Part shown: in pieces, positions 29,390 to 37,703 of the stretch
Numbering within the stretch: position 1 is the stretch's first letter
Layout of the letters: each line of letters opens with the position of its first letter
Assembly (NCBI RefSeq): GCF_020177335.1
Contig: NZ_JAIVMG010000011.1
Coordinates: 62,001-126,000, forward strand
Source: Stappia indica
GTDB lineage: Bacteria; Pseudomonadota; Alphaproteobacteria; Rhizobiales; Stappiaceae
Reading direction: 5' to 3'
Length of the DNA stretch: 64,000 nt
The notes under the pieces: generated by a model
What the model was told of the DNA's origin: nothing
Database searches by the model: none
The model's input: only the letters and a program-made list of their open reading frames with translations
Made by a program: the position numbers and the translations under genes

Positions 29390-29476
29390 CGAGGGACCCG
29401 CAACACGGCGGTCTTGCAGATAAGACGGGGCGCCAAAGACCCCGAACATGAAACGGACGCGAACGGAGGAAATGCC

Positions 29477-30553
29477 ATGAACGGAAGAAGCCTGATTGTC
29501 GCGGCGGCCGCCTGGCTGGCGCTGCCGGTGGCCGGGGCCTCGGCGACGGAAACCATCAACCTGACCATTGCCTCGAGTCATCCGCAGACGATCCACTGGG
29601 TCGGGGTGATGGACCGGGTGTTCAAGCCGGCGGTGAACCGGCTTCTGGAGGAAAAGGGCTCGGATTATCGCGTCGCCTGGACCGAGGCCTATGGCGGGTC
29701 GCTCTACAAGTACCGAGAGACCCTGAGCGCGGTTGCCAACAACATCACCGACATCGGCTGGATCGGCACCTTGTGGGAAAGCTCGGCCCTGCCGCTGCAG
29801 AACGTCACCTATTTCGCGCCCTTCGCCACCGACGATCTCGGCACGGTGCTGTCGGTGGTCGACAGCATCCAGGAGGAGTTCCCGGAGATCAAGGCGACCT
29901 GGGAAAACAATGACGTTGTGTTCCTCGGCGGTGCGGGTACGGACAGCTACGACCTTCTGACCACGTTCCCGGTCAATTCCGTTGCCGATCTTGAGGGGCG
30001 CAAGATCTCCGCGCCGGGCGTGTCGGCAACCTGGCTGGAAGGCACCGGGGCGATCCCGGTCGATGGCGGCCTGACCACCTACTACACCGACATCCAGACC
30101 GGCGTTTCGGAAGGCACCCTGTCGTTTGCCACCGGCATCCTGCCGACCAAGGTGCATGAGGTCGCCCCCTACATTACCCGGGTCAACATCGGCGCGATGT
30201 ATCTCGGCGCGGTCGGCATGAACAAGGACCGGTTCGACAGCATGCCCGCCGAGGTGCAGGAGGCGATCCTTGCCGCCGGCAAGCTCTACCGCGATGCGCT
30301 GGCCAAGGAGATCACCGAGAACAGCGCGGCGGCCATGGCGCAGATGGAAAAGGAAGGCGCGAAGATCAGCACCCTTCCCGAGGCCGAGCGCCGCAAGTGG
30401 GTCGAGGGCCTGCCGGACATCGCCGCCAAATGGGTGGAGACCAACGAGGCCGCCGGGCTTCCGGCCGGTCTGGTGATGAAGGAATACATGACGCGCCTGC
30501 GCGCCGCCGGTCAGGAGCCGGCCCGCGACTGGTCGGCGGGTCTGTCCAACTGA
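29477..30553 (+). CDS. TRAP transporter substrate-binding protein (DctP-like)
   Basis: Periplasmic solute-binding protein of 358 residues, with a signal peptide ending near ASAT. Mature motifs are NLTIASSHPQTIHWVGVMD, DLEGRKISAPGVSATWLEG and TYYTDIQTGVSEGTLSFATG, typical of the DctP superfamily. The usual arginine region is replaced by RKISAPG, which hints at an atypical ligand. It lies 87 bases after the coxL-like gene, has a GGAGGA ribosome site, and is followed by a stem-loop (30561-30605). Confidence 0.9.
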   Translation: MNGRSLIVAAAAWLALPVAGASATETINLTIASSHPQTIHWVGVMDRVFKPAVNRLLEEKGSDYRVAWTEAYGGSLYKYRETLSAVANNITDIGWIGTLWESSALPLQNVTYFAPFATDDLGTVLSVVDSIQEEFPEIKATWENNDVVFLGGAGTDSYDLLTTFPVNSVADLEGRKISAPGVSATWLEGTGAIPVDGGLTTYYTDIQTGVSEGTLSFATGILPTKVHEVAPYITRVNIGAMYLGAVGMNKDRFDSMPAEVQEAILAAGKLYRDALAKEITENSAAAMAQMEKEGAKISTLPEAERRKWVEGLPDIAAKWVETNEAAGLPAGLVMKEYMTRLRAAGQEPARDWSAGLSN

Positions 30554-30560
30554 TCGTCTG

Positions 30561-30605
30561 CGGTCCTTCGCCGGGTGGGGGCGTTCCCCTCGTGGCGGAG
30601 GACCG
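30561..30605 (+). promoter_or_regulatory. Intercistronic stem-loop after the first TRAP binding-protein gene
   Basis: CGGTCCTTCGCC (30561-30572) pairs with GGCGGAGGACCG (30594-30605) over 12 bp with one G-U pair. An inner GGGG/CCCC stem can form in the loop. It begins eight bases after the binding-protein stop and has no T-run. It probably protects the upstream message or limits read-through to the permease genes. Confidence 0.65.
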
Positions 30606-30634
30606 AAGCGCCTTTGAAGCGAAGGGAGGGTCGG

Positions 30635-31228
30635 ATGACCGTTGAGGCCGGGGAAGTCGGGGCACGGGAAGTTGGGGCACGGGAAACGGGACGCGCCCGC
30701 CCGCTGGCGGGGCCGGGCCTGCCCTATCGGCTCCTGGAACTGGCCCTGACCGGGCTCGCCTGGCTCGGCGGGCTCTGGCTTGTCGGGCTGATGCTGCTCA
30801 TCTGCTGCGATGTGATCGGCCGATCCTTCTTCAATGCGCCGATCACCGGCGTTGCTGAGATCGCCGCCTTTTCGGTGATCGGCATCGTCAGCCTGCAGCT
30901 TCCCGAAACAGTGCTGCACAACCGGCTGACGCGCACCGATCTCCTGATCGAACCGTTCGGCAAGTGGCTGCCCCGGGGCGCCGAGCTGCTGGAGGGGCTG
31001 TTCGCCCTTGCCGGGCTTCTGGTGTTTGCCGTGATCTTCTACGGCAGCCTCGGCTTCCTGCAGAAGAGCCTTGCCTCCTCCGAGTTCTACGGCGTGCAAG
31101 GGGTGTTCACCTTCCCGACCTGGCCGGTGCGGCTGATCCTGGTGATCGGCACCGGAGCGTCGATCGTCGCCTTTCTGGTGCGCGTTCTCGTTCATCTTCG
31201 TGCCTGCCGCACGGGCGTGCGCGCCTGA
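30635..31228 (+). CDS. TRAP transporter small permease (DctQ-like)
   Basis: Small membrane subunit of 197 residues with four predicted helices, including LICCDVIGRSFFNAPITGVAEIAAF reading as the DctQ core. The N-terminus carries a short in-frame repeat (EVGAR twice) produced by a 15-bp DNA repeat. The ATG has GGGAGGG upstream. It sits between the binding protein and the large permease, the standard TRAP order. Confidence 0.9.
   Translation: MTVEAGEVGAREVGARETGRARPLAGPGLPYRLLELALTGLAWLGGLWLVGLMLLICCDVIGRSFFNAPITGVAEIAAFSVIGIVSLQLPETVLHNRLTRTDLLIEPFGKWLPRGAELLEGLFALAGLLVFAVIFYGSLGFLQKSLASSEFYGVQGVFTFPTWPVRLILVIGTGASIVAFLVRVLVHLRACRTGVRA
30651..30685 (+). repeat. 15-bp tandem repeat within the dctQ-like gene
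   Basis: GGGAAGTYGGGGCAC occurs at 30651-30665 and 30666-30680, with GGGAA beginning a third copy. It keeps the frame (five codons per unit), so copy-number change would alter only the cytoplasmic N-terminus. Confidence 0.7.
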
Positions 31229-31267
31229 TCGCGCCGCGCCAGCCTGACTGATAAGGAGACCTTCGCG

Positions 31268-32587
31268 GTGAGCGCACTGGAAATCGGCCTCGTCCTGATC
31301 GGATTGCTTCTGCCGCTGATCCTGATCGGCCTGCATATCGGCATCGCCCTGATGCTGTTGTCCTTCGTCGGCGTCTGGATGATGCGCGGCAATTTCGAGC
31401 TGGCGACCAAGCTGGTGTCGCTGACCGTCTATGGCGGCATTTCCGACTACATCTTCGCCACCATTCCCATGTTCGTGCTGATGGGGCTCCTGATCAGCAT
31501 TTCCAATGTGGGCAAGGACACCTTCGATGTCGCCGAATGGGCGCTGCGCAAGATCAAGGGCGGGCTCGGCGTGGCGACGGTGCTGTCGAACACCGTGTTC
31601 GCCGCCGTGACCGGCATTTCCATCGCCTCGGCGGCGGTGTTCACCCGGGTCGCCGTGCCGGAGATGATCCGCCATGGCTACCAGCCGAAATTCGCCGTCG
31701 GCACGGTGGCCGGCAGCTCGATCCTCGGAATGCTGATCCCGCCCAGCCTGCTGCTGATCATCTACGGGGTGCTGGCGGAGGAATCCATTGGCCGCATGTT
31801 CGTCGCCGGCGTCATTCCCGGCCTGCTGATGGCCGCCGCCTTCATGGCGATGATCCTGATCGCCGCCCGTGTGGCGCCGGACACGGTGATCGTGCCCGGA
31901 CACCAGGTACGGGTCGACCATCACGAGACGCTGGGCTCGGCGACGGTCAAGCTCATGCCGCTGGTGGCGCTGGTGGTTCTGGTGCTGGGTGGGCTTTACA
32001 GCGGCTATTTCACCCCGACGGAAGCCGGGGCGGTGGGCGCGGCCGGTGCGCTGGTGGTGACCGTGCTGCGCCGCCGGCTCACCGGCGAGAACAGCCGCCA
32101 GGTGATGCGCGAGACCGGCTATATCTCGGTCGGCATCCTGTTCCTGCTGATCGCCGCCGGCATGTATTCGCGGATGCTGACCATGGCCGGCATTCCGATG
32201 GAGGTGGGCAATCTGATCGCCCATCTGGGGCTTGGCGTCTACGGCTTCCTGGCGGTCTATATCTTGTTGGTGCTGCTGCTCGGCATGATCCTCGACAGCA
32301 CTTCGATCCTCCTGATTGTCGTGCCGATCGCCGCGCCGATCGCCAAGTCCATGGGGCTCGATCTGATCCATTTCGGCGTAATTTCGGTGATCGCGGTGGA
32401 GATCGGCCTGCTGACGCCGCCGTTCGGCATCTCCGCCTTCACGGTGAAATCCTCGCTCGATGATGACAGCATCAAGGTCGAGACCATCTTCCTCGGCGCC
32501 TTGCCCTATGTGGCGATCATGCTGCTGGTGCTGGCCTTCATCGTCGTGGTGCCCGGTTCGACCACCTGGCTGGCCCGTAGTTTTTAG
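31268..32587 (+). CDS. TRAP transporter large permease (DctM-like)
   Basis: Large membrane subunit of 439 residues with about 12 helices. Characteristic segments are IFATIPMFVLMGLLISISN, SIASAAVFTRVAVPEM, GMLIPPSLLLIIYGVLAEES and SGYFTPTEAGAVGAAGAL. Translation starts at GTG 31268 with a GGAGA site. With the two upstream genes it makes a complete sodium-coupled TRAP system. It ends convergently with the amidohydrolase gene. Confidence 0.95.
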   Translation: MSALEIGLVLIGLLLPLILIGLHIGIALMLLSFVGVWMMRGNFELATKLVSLTVYGGISDYIFATIPMFVLMGLLISISNVGKDTFDVAEWALRKIKGGLGVATVLSNTVFAAVTGISIASAAVFTRVAVPEMIRHGYQPKFAVGTVAGSSILGMLIPPSLLLIIYGVLAEESIGRMFVAGVIPGLLMAAAFMAMILIAARVAPDTVIVPGHQVRVDHHETLGSATVKLMPLVALVVLVLGGLYSGYFTPTEAGAVGAAGALVVTVLRRRLTGENSRQVMRETGYISVGILFLLIAAGMYSRMLTMAGIPMEVGNLIAHLGLGVYGFLAVYILLVLLLGMILDSTSILLIVVPIAAPIAKSMGLDLIHFGVISVIAVEIGLLTPPFGISAFTVKSSLDDDSIKVETIFLGALPYVAIMLLVLAFIVVVPGSTTWLARSF

Positions 32588-32617
32588 GACAACGCGGGCC
32601 GGCGAGAAGGCGAGCGA

Positions 32618-33442
32618 TCAGAGCCGGTAGACCTCGCGGGCGGTGTCGCCCCAGACCCGGGCGCGGTCTTCCGGCGACAGCGGCGCCAGCAAGGTGTCGA
32701 CCATCGCCGTCCAGCCCGCATAGTCGCCGGCCAGGTTCAGAACCGGCCAGTCGCTGCCGAACATCACCCGGTCCGGTCCAAAGGTGTACAGCACATGCTC
32801 CGCCGCCGGCTGGACGGTGGCCAGCTCCGGGCGGTCGCCGGCCTCGGTCAGCAGGCCGGAGAGCTTGCAAGAGCACCGGGTCTCGCGCGCCAGCCGGGTC
32901 ATGTCCGCGCGCCACTGGGAAAGATCGCCGCTGGCAAGTGCCGGTTTCGCCGCATGGTCGATGACGCAGGCAAGCTGCGGATGCCGGGAGAGACGGGCCA
33001 AGAGCTGCGGCAGGTGCCGGGGCAGCACCAGCGCATCGAAACTCAGGCCAAGATCGATCAGCGCGTCGAACACCGGGTCGAGCGCGGCACGCAGGATCCA
33101 GTCGTCGTCGGCAAGGTCCTGGATCATCGGCCGGATGCCCTTGAAGAGGGGCCGGGCGGCAAGGCGGGTCAGGGTTGCCACCGCATCGGGCGCTTCCATG
33201 TCGACCCAGCCGACGACACCGGCGATCCAGTCGGTCGCCTTGGCGAGGTCGAGCAGGTATTCGGTCTCCGCCACCGTGTCGGCGGCCTGGACGACCACGG
33301 TCCGCTCAATGCCGGCGGTCGTGAGATGCGGCGCCAGATCGGCGGGGGCGAAGTCGCGGTAGATCGGGCCGAGCGCCGGGCTCATCCAGCCATAGTCGCC
33401 ACGGGCAAGGGACCAGAGATGGTGGTGACTGTCGATCTTCAT
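32618..33442 (-). CDS. Amidohydrolase family lactonase (L-fuconolactonase-like)
   Basis: Amidohydrolase (COG3618) of 274 residues. Motifs are MKIDSHHHLWSLARGDYGWM (metal HxH), GWVDMEAPDAVATL, FKGIRPMIQDL and FGSDWPVLNL (metal-binding aspartate). This family includes L-fuconolactonase and related sugar-lactone hydrolases. It overlaps the aldo/keto reductase gene by four bases, so the sugar dehydrogenase and the lactonase are translationally coupled, as expected for consecutive pathway steps. Confidence 0.88.
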   Translation of the reverse strand: MKIDSHHHLWSLARGDYGWMSPALGPIYRDFAPADLAPHLTTAGIERTVVVQAADTVAETEYLLDLAKATDWIAGVVGWVDMEAPDAVATLTRLAARPLFKGIRPMIQDLADDDWILRAALDPVFDALIDLGLSFDALVLPRHLPQLLARLSRHPQLACVIDHAAKPALASGDLSQWRADMTRLARETRCSCKLSGLLTEAGDRPELATVQPAAEHVLYTFGPDRVMFGSDWPVLNLAGDYAGWTAMVDTLLAPLSPEDRARVWGDTAREVYRL

Positions 33443-34443
33443 GACACGCTCTCTTCCTCTGGGACCGGTGCATCGGCGCGCAGCACCTTTGCGGCCTTCA
33501 GATCGCGCCAGAGCGCCGGCGGAACGGGGGTGTGCCACCAGGTGAGGATATCGGCGAGCTCGCTGGGGCTGCGCGGGCCGGGAATGGTGCTGCGCACCAG
33601 CGGATGGGCGCGGCAGAATTGCAGCGCCGCGGCGGGCAGCGGCACATCATGCGCCCGGCAGACCTCCGTCATCGTGCGGACCTTCGCGGCGATCTCCTGC
33701 GGCACGGCGCCATAGTCGAAGGTGTCGCCGCCGACCAGCACGCCGGAATTGAACGGGCCGCCGACGACGATCTCGGTGCCGGCGGCGGCGCAGGCGGGAA
33801 ACAGATCGTCGAGCGGGGCCTGTTCCAGAAGGGTGTAGCGGCCGGCCAGCAGGAACAGGTCCCAGTCGCCATGATCGAGCGCGGCGCGGCAGACCTCGCA
33901 CTCGTTGACCCCGAGGCCGATGGCGCGGATCGCGCCGCTGCGGCGCAGCTCGTCGAGCGCCCGGTAGCCGCCCTCCATGGCGGTGCGGAACAGCACCGGG
34001 CCGGCCTCCGGTCCATGGGTCAGGTTGCCGATGTCATGCATGTAGAGGATGTCGATGCGGTCGAGCCCGAGCCGCTGCAAGGACGCCTCGAAGCTGCGCA
34101 TTACCCCATCGTAGGAATAGTCATAGACCGGGGTGAAGGGCAGCGCCGTCACCCAGGCGCCCGGATCGGCGGCCGCGCCCGGACGCAGCAGGCGACCGAC
34201 CTTGGTCGACAAGACATAGTCCGGATCGCCGCGCAGGGCATCGCCGACGAGCCGTTCCGACAGCCCGTGACCGTAGAAGGGGGCGGTGTCCACATAGGCG
34301 ATGCCGGCATCGCGGGCGGCCTTGAGGGTGGCCCGGGCATCGGTCTCCGGAACGGGGGAGAAGATGCCGGCGAGGGACGCGGCGCCCAGGCCAAGCTCGG
34401 TGAGCTCCAGGCCGGTGCGGCCGACCGGGGTCTTCGCGATCAT
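33439..34443 (-). CDS. Aldo/keto reductase, probable L-fucose (D-threo-aldose) 1-dehydrogenase
   Basis: NAD(P)-dependent oxidoreductase of 334 residues. The AKR tetrad is visible: Asp and Tyr in YVDTAPFYGHGLSERLVG, Lys in LSTKVGRLLRP, and His in ILYMHDIGNLTHG. Cofactor-binding residues are in STIPGPRSPSEL near the C-terminus. The architecture matches the L-fucose / D-threo-aldose 1-dehydrogenase group. The start overlaps the iclR stop (ATGA). Which aldose is oxidised needs biochemical confirmation. Confidence 0.86.
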   Translation of the reverse strand: MIAKTPVGRTGLELTELGLGAASLAGIFSPVPETDARATLKAARDAGIAYVDTAPFYGHGLSERLVGDALRGDPDYVLSTKVGRLLRPGAAADPGAWVTALPFTPVYDYSYDGVMRSFEASLQRLGLDRIDILYMHDIGNLTHGPEAGPVLFRTAMEGGYRALDELRRSGAIRAIGLGVNECEVCRAALDHGDWDLFLLAGRYTLLEQAPLDDLFPACAAAGTEIVVGGPFNSGVLVGGDTFDYGAVPQEIAAKVRTMTEVCRAHDVPLPAAALQFCRAHPLVRSTIPGPRSPSELADILTWWHTPVPPALWRDLKAAKVLRADAPVPEEESVS

Positions 34444-35231
34444 TCGGGCGCCTCCGGCAAGGTTCCGTTGAGCTGCTGGCTGATGCGCGCGGCGGTCTCG
34501 CCCATGATCCCGGTCACCGTTTCCAGCGGCGGGGCGGCATAGGCGTCGATGCGCTCCAGATAGGGGCAGGTGAGCGCGGCGACCGCATGGCCGAACGGGT
34601 CGAGGATCGGGAAGGAGATGTTGACGACGCCGACCGTGTGACGGCTCGGCTCGCAGGCATGGCCCTGCTCCCGGGTCTCCTGCAGGATCTTGAGGAACGC
34701 TGGCTCCGGCATCAACTCCTCGCCGCCGACAAGGGTGTGCTCGCGCAGCATCCGCGCGCGCATGTTCTCGTCCTGGAAGGCGGCGAGCACCAGTCCCGAG
34801 CCGGTGTTGTAAAGGCCGATCTGCGATCCGGGGCGCAGCGACAGCCGCCAGTTGCCCGGCGCGGAGAAGGACGAGGCGATGACGATATCGCCATCCTCCC
34901 ACAGGGCGAGATGGACCGACTGTTCCGCCTCCTGGGCCGCATGGCGCATGGGCGGATCGGCAATGTCGAGCAGTCGCCGGCGCGGCGGGTGCATGTTGGC
35001 CAGCACCAGAAGGCGCAGGCTGAGCATGTACTTGTCATCCTCCGCACGCACCACGTAGCTGCGCCGCACCAGCGTATCGAGCATCCGGTAGATCTCGTTC
35101 GCGCCGCGTCCAAGCCCCTTGGCGATGTCCGCCTGGGTCAGGCCGACCGGCGACGCGGCCAGGAGTTCCAATATGTCCAGCCCCTTGTCGAGTGCCGGTG
35201 CCCGGTATTTGTCCGCGCTGCCTTCTGCCAT
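34440..35231 (-). CDS. IclR family transcriptional regulator
   Basis: Regulator of 263 residues with an N-terminal winged helix (LDILELLAASPVGLTQADIA, then GRGANEIYRMLDTLVRRSYV) and a C-terminal IclR effector domain ending in FPILDPFGHAVAALTCPYLE. ATG 35231 is preferred; an upstream ATG at 35315 would place the N-terminus inside the promoter dyads. It heads a three-gene minus-strand operon and diverges from the ABC transporter genes. It is the likely regulator of the whole sugar locus. Confidence 0.92.
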   Translation of the reverse strand: MAEGSADKYRAPALDKGLDILELLAASPVGLTQADIAKGLGRGANEIYRMLDTLVRRSYVVRAEDDKYMLSLRLLVLANMHPPRRRLLDIADPPMRHAAQEAEQSVHLALWEDGDIVIASSFSAPGNWRLSLRPGSQIGLYNTGSGLVLAAFQDENMRARMLREHTLVGGEELMPEPAFLKILQETREQGHACEPSRHTVGVVNISFPILDPFGHAVAALTCPYLERIDAYAAPPLETVTGIMGETAARISQQLNGTLPEAPE

Positions 35232-35302
35232 CGCGTCGCCCCTGTTGTTTCGACCGACACGGTTACACAGCATATCGGTTGACACAATCAAATTATTCGT
35301 CA

Positions 35303-35331
35303 ATGAATGGATCATTCATATAAGAATGAAT
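35303..35331. promoter_or_regulatory. Candidate IclR operator (three alternating half-sites)
   Basis: ATGAAT (35303-35308), ATTCAT (35314-35319) and ATGAAT (35326-35331) alternate in orientation with 5- and 6-base gaps. They form two overlapping dyads in the only AT-rich part of the divergent iclR/ABC promoter region. Confidence 0.6.
35319..35324 (+). promoter_or_regulatory. Candidate -10 box for the ABC transporter operon
   Basis: TATAAG lies 28 bases before the binding-protein start and inside the half-site cluster. No good -35 box is at the right distance; a TTGACA at 35279-35284 is too far upstream (34 bases). Activator dependence is possible. Confidence 0.35.
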
Positions 35332-35351
35332 ATGCGCTTTGGGAGGAGCCG

Positions 35352-36668
35352 ATGAGACAGTTGAAGATTGCTCTGTTCGCCGCCGTGGCGAGCTGCGCCC
35401 TGACGCTTCCGGCTGCGGCAGCGGATGGGGAGAGGTTCGACGGCTACACATTGCGGGTGAAGCTGATCGGCGGCGCCCAGTACGAGCCGCTCTACACGCT
35501 CATCCCGCAGTGGGAGAAGGCGATGGGGGCGAAGGTCGAGGTGATCTCGCGCAAGAGCCATTTCGAGCTCGACCGGGAGATGAAGCAGGACATCGCCTCG
35601 GGCAACATCGACTATTGCGCCTTCTCCAGTCACACCAATTTCGCGCCGCAATACGCGGTGATGAACCAGCCGCTCGACGATCTGATCGCCGCGGACACCA
35701 TCGCCGAATTCGCGCCGCTGGTGATTTCCCACGCCACCGTCAATGGCGAACTGATGTCGCTGCCGCGCCATTCGGACGTGTCCAACCTGTTCTATGTCAA
35801 GTCGCTCTACGAGGACGCGGACAACAAGGCGCGCTTCAAGGCCGAATACGGCTATGACCTGGCGCCGCCGGAAACCTGGGCCCAGGCGAGCGATCAGGCG
35901 GTGTTCTTCACCGCCCCGCCGAACCGCTACGGCACCCATTTCGCCGGCAAGGACGAGGGCATCGCCGGCCGGTTCTACGAGATGCTGGTCGCCGAGGGCG
36001 GGGCGCTGTTCGACGACGACTGGAACCCGACCTTCAACAGCGAGGCCGGGGTCCGGGCGCTCAACTGGTTCGTCGATCTCTACAGCAAGAAGGCCGTTCC
36101 CGCCGGCACCACCAACTATGTCTGGGACGATCTCGGCCTCGGCTTCGCCACCGGCAATGTCGCCTTCGACCTCGACTGGGCCGGTTGGGCCGCGTTCTTC
36201 AACGGGGCGGATTCCAAGATCGGCGGCAATGTCGGCGTGGCGCTGGCGCCGAAGGGATCGAGCGGCAAGCGCACCGGCTGGTCCGGCTCGCACAGCTTCT
36301 CCATCACCAAGCAATGCGACAACAAACCGGCCGCCGCCAGCTTCATCACCTTCCTGACCGGCCATGACGCACAGATGCTGGAGGCCCGCACCGGCCTGCT
36401 GCCGACCCGGGTCAAGGTCTGGGACGATGCGCGGGCGGAATTCACGGCCAAGGGCGACAGCTTCATGGTCGAGGTGTTCGACGTCTGGGGCCAGTCCATG
36501 GCCGAGCACGCCTTCACCCCGCCGCTCATTCCCGAATGGGGCGAGATCGCCAATGCGCTGTGGCCGAAGCTGCAGGCGGCGATCCTCGGCGACATGAGTT
36601 CGCAGGCCGCGCTCGATGAGGCTGCCGACGAGGTGCGCGAAGTCATGGAAGACGCGGGCTACCTCTGA
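35352..36668 (+). CDS. ABC sugar transporter substrate-binding protein (CUT1)
   Basis: Periplasmic binding protein of 438 residues with a signal peptide ending near PAAAA. The fold is that of family-1 extracellular solute-binding proteins: LIPQWEKAMGAKVEVISRKS, NLFYVKSLYEDADNKARF, PETWAQASDQAVFF and FDLDWAGWAAFFNG. ATG 35352 has GGGAGGAG upstream. It is the first gene of a binding protein-permease-permease-ATPase operon. An L-fucose-like sugar is suggested only by context. Confidence 0.92.
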   Translation: MRQLKIALFAAVASCALTLPAAAADGERFDGYTLRVKLIGGAQYEPLYTLIPQWEKAMGAKVEVISRKSHFELDREMKQDIASGNIDYCAFSSHTNFAPQYAVMNQPLDDLIAADTIAEFAPLVISHATVNGELMSLPRHSDVSNLFYVKSLYEDADNKARFKAEYGYDLAPPETWAQASDQAVFFTAPPNRYGTHFAGKDEGIAGRFYEMLVAEGGALFDDDWNPTFNSEAGVRALNWFVDLYSKKAVPAGTTNYVWDDLGLGFATGNVAFDLDWAGWAAFFNGADSKIGGNVGVALAPKGSSGKRTGWSGSHSFSITKQCDNKPAAASFITFLTGHDAQMLEARTGLLPTRVKVWDDARAEFTAKGDSFMVEVFDVWGQSMAEHAFTPPLIPEWGEIANALWPKLQAAILGDMSSQAALDEAADEVREVMEDAGYL

Positions 36669-36683
36669 CCGCCGACCGGTCTT

Positions 36684-36710
36684 CCTCCCGCCGCTGTGTT
36701 CGGCGGGAGG
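36684..36710 (+). promoter_or_regulatory. Intercistronic stem-loop after the ABC binding-protein gene
   Basis: A perfect 10-bp stem (CCTCCCGCCG with CGGCGGGAGG) closes a seven-base loop, 15 bases after the binding-protein stop. There is no adequate T-run. It probably allows more binding protein than permease to be made. Confidence 0.7.
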
Positions 36711-36794
36711 CTCCTCTTTGCCTCACCTCACCCTGCCTTTGCTCTCGCCAGACCGGGCCGAACCGATGCCACCCGTCAGGAGCTTGCCGCGCCG

Positions 36795-37703
36795 ATGACC
36801 AGACTTCGCCGATATGCCAGGGATCATGCGGTACCGCTGGCGCTGCTGTCGCCGGCCGTGCTGGTGATCCTGCTGGTGGTGCTGCTGCCGCTGCTGTTTT
36901 CCTTCTACACCAGCTTTTCCAACTACCGGCTGATCCGGCCGGATTCGCTCTGGGACTGGGTCGGCTTTCGCAATTATCTCAGGGTGCTGGGCGATGGCGA
37001 TTTCTGGTCCGCCTTCGGCCGCACCGTGCTGTTCCTGACGGTGGCGCTCAATCTGGAAATGCTGCTGGGGCTCGGGCTGGCGCTGATGGTCAACCGCATC
37101 ACCTGGGGCCAGCGCACCATGCGCACCATCATGATGTTCCCGATGATGTTCTCGCCGATCCTGGTCGGCTTCCAGTTCAAGTACCTGTTCAACGACACCA
37201 TCGGCCTGGTCAACAACGCGCTGCAGTCGCTCGGGCTGGCCAGCGAGCCGATCCCGTTTCTGGTCGACCGCTGGCTGGCCTTCGCCGCCATCGCTTTCGC
37301 CGAAATCTGGATGAGCACCTCGATCTTCGCCATCCTGATCCTGGCCGGCCTGTTTGCCATGCCGAAGGATCCGATCGAGGCGGCGCGGGTCGATGGCTGT
37401 TCCAACTGGCAGGTGTTCCGTCACATCACCCTGCCGTTCCTGATGCCCTTCATCTACATCGCCATGACCATCCGCTCGCTCGATGTGGCTCGTGCCTATG
37501 ACATCGTCGACGTGATGACTGGCGGCGGACCGGCAGGGCGAACCGAGCTTCTGTGGACCCTGATCGCGCGCACCGCCTATGACGATGCGCGCATGGGGCG
37601 GGCAAACGCCATGGCCTATTTCTCGATCCTGCTGTCGATCTTCTTCACCTGGTTCTTCTTCCGCAAGCTGATGGCCGCCCGGCGCCATCTGGGGGCGTTC
37701 TGA
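36795..37703 (+). CDS. ABC sugar transporter permease (MalF/UgpA type)
   Basis: Membrane subunit of 302 residues with six helices. The N-terminal segment is PLALLSPAVLVILLVVLLPL. The EAA loop that docks to the ATPase reads EAARVDGCSNWQVFRHITLP. ATG 36795 has AGGAG about 12 bases upstream. It overlaps the next permease gene by one base. Confidence 0.94.
   Translation: MTRLRRYARDHAVPLALLSPAVLVILLVVLLPLLFSFYTSFSNYRLIRPDSLWDWVGFRNYLRVLGDGDFWSAFGRTVLFLTVALNLEMLLGLGLALMVNRITWGQRTMRTIMMFPMMFSPILVGFQFKYLFNDTIGLVNNALQSLGLASEPIPFLVDRWLAFAAIAFAEIWMSTSIFAILILAGLFAMPKDPIEAARVDGCSNWQVFRHITLPFLMPFIYIAMTIRSLDVARAYDIVDVMTGGGPAGRTELLWTLIARTAYDDARMGRANAMAYFSILLSIFFTWFFFRKLMAARRHLGAF

Noticed and set aside
29231-32371. 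1046-codon minus-strand frame across the TRAP genes
   Set aside because: His/Gln/Asp-rich shadow with no recognisable domain; the plus strand carries a full DctP-DctQ-DctM set.
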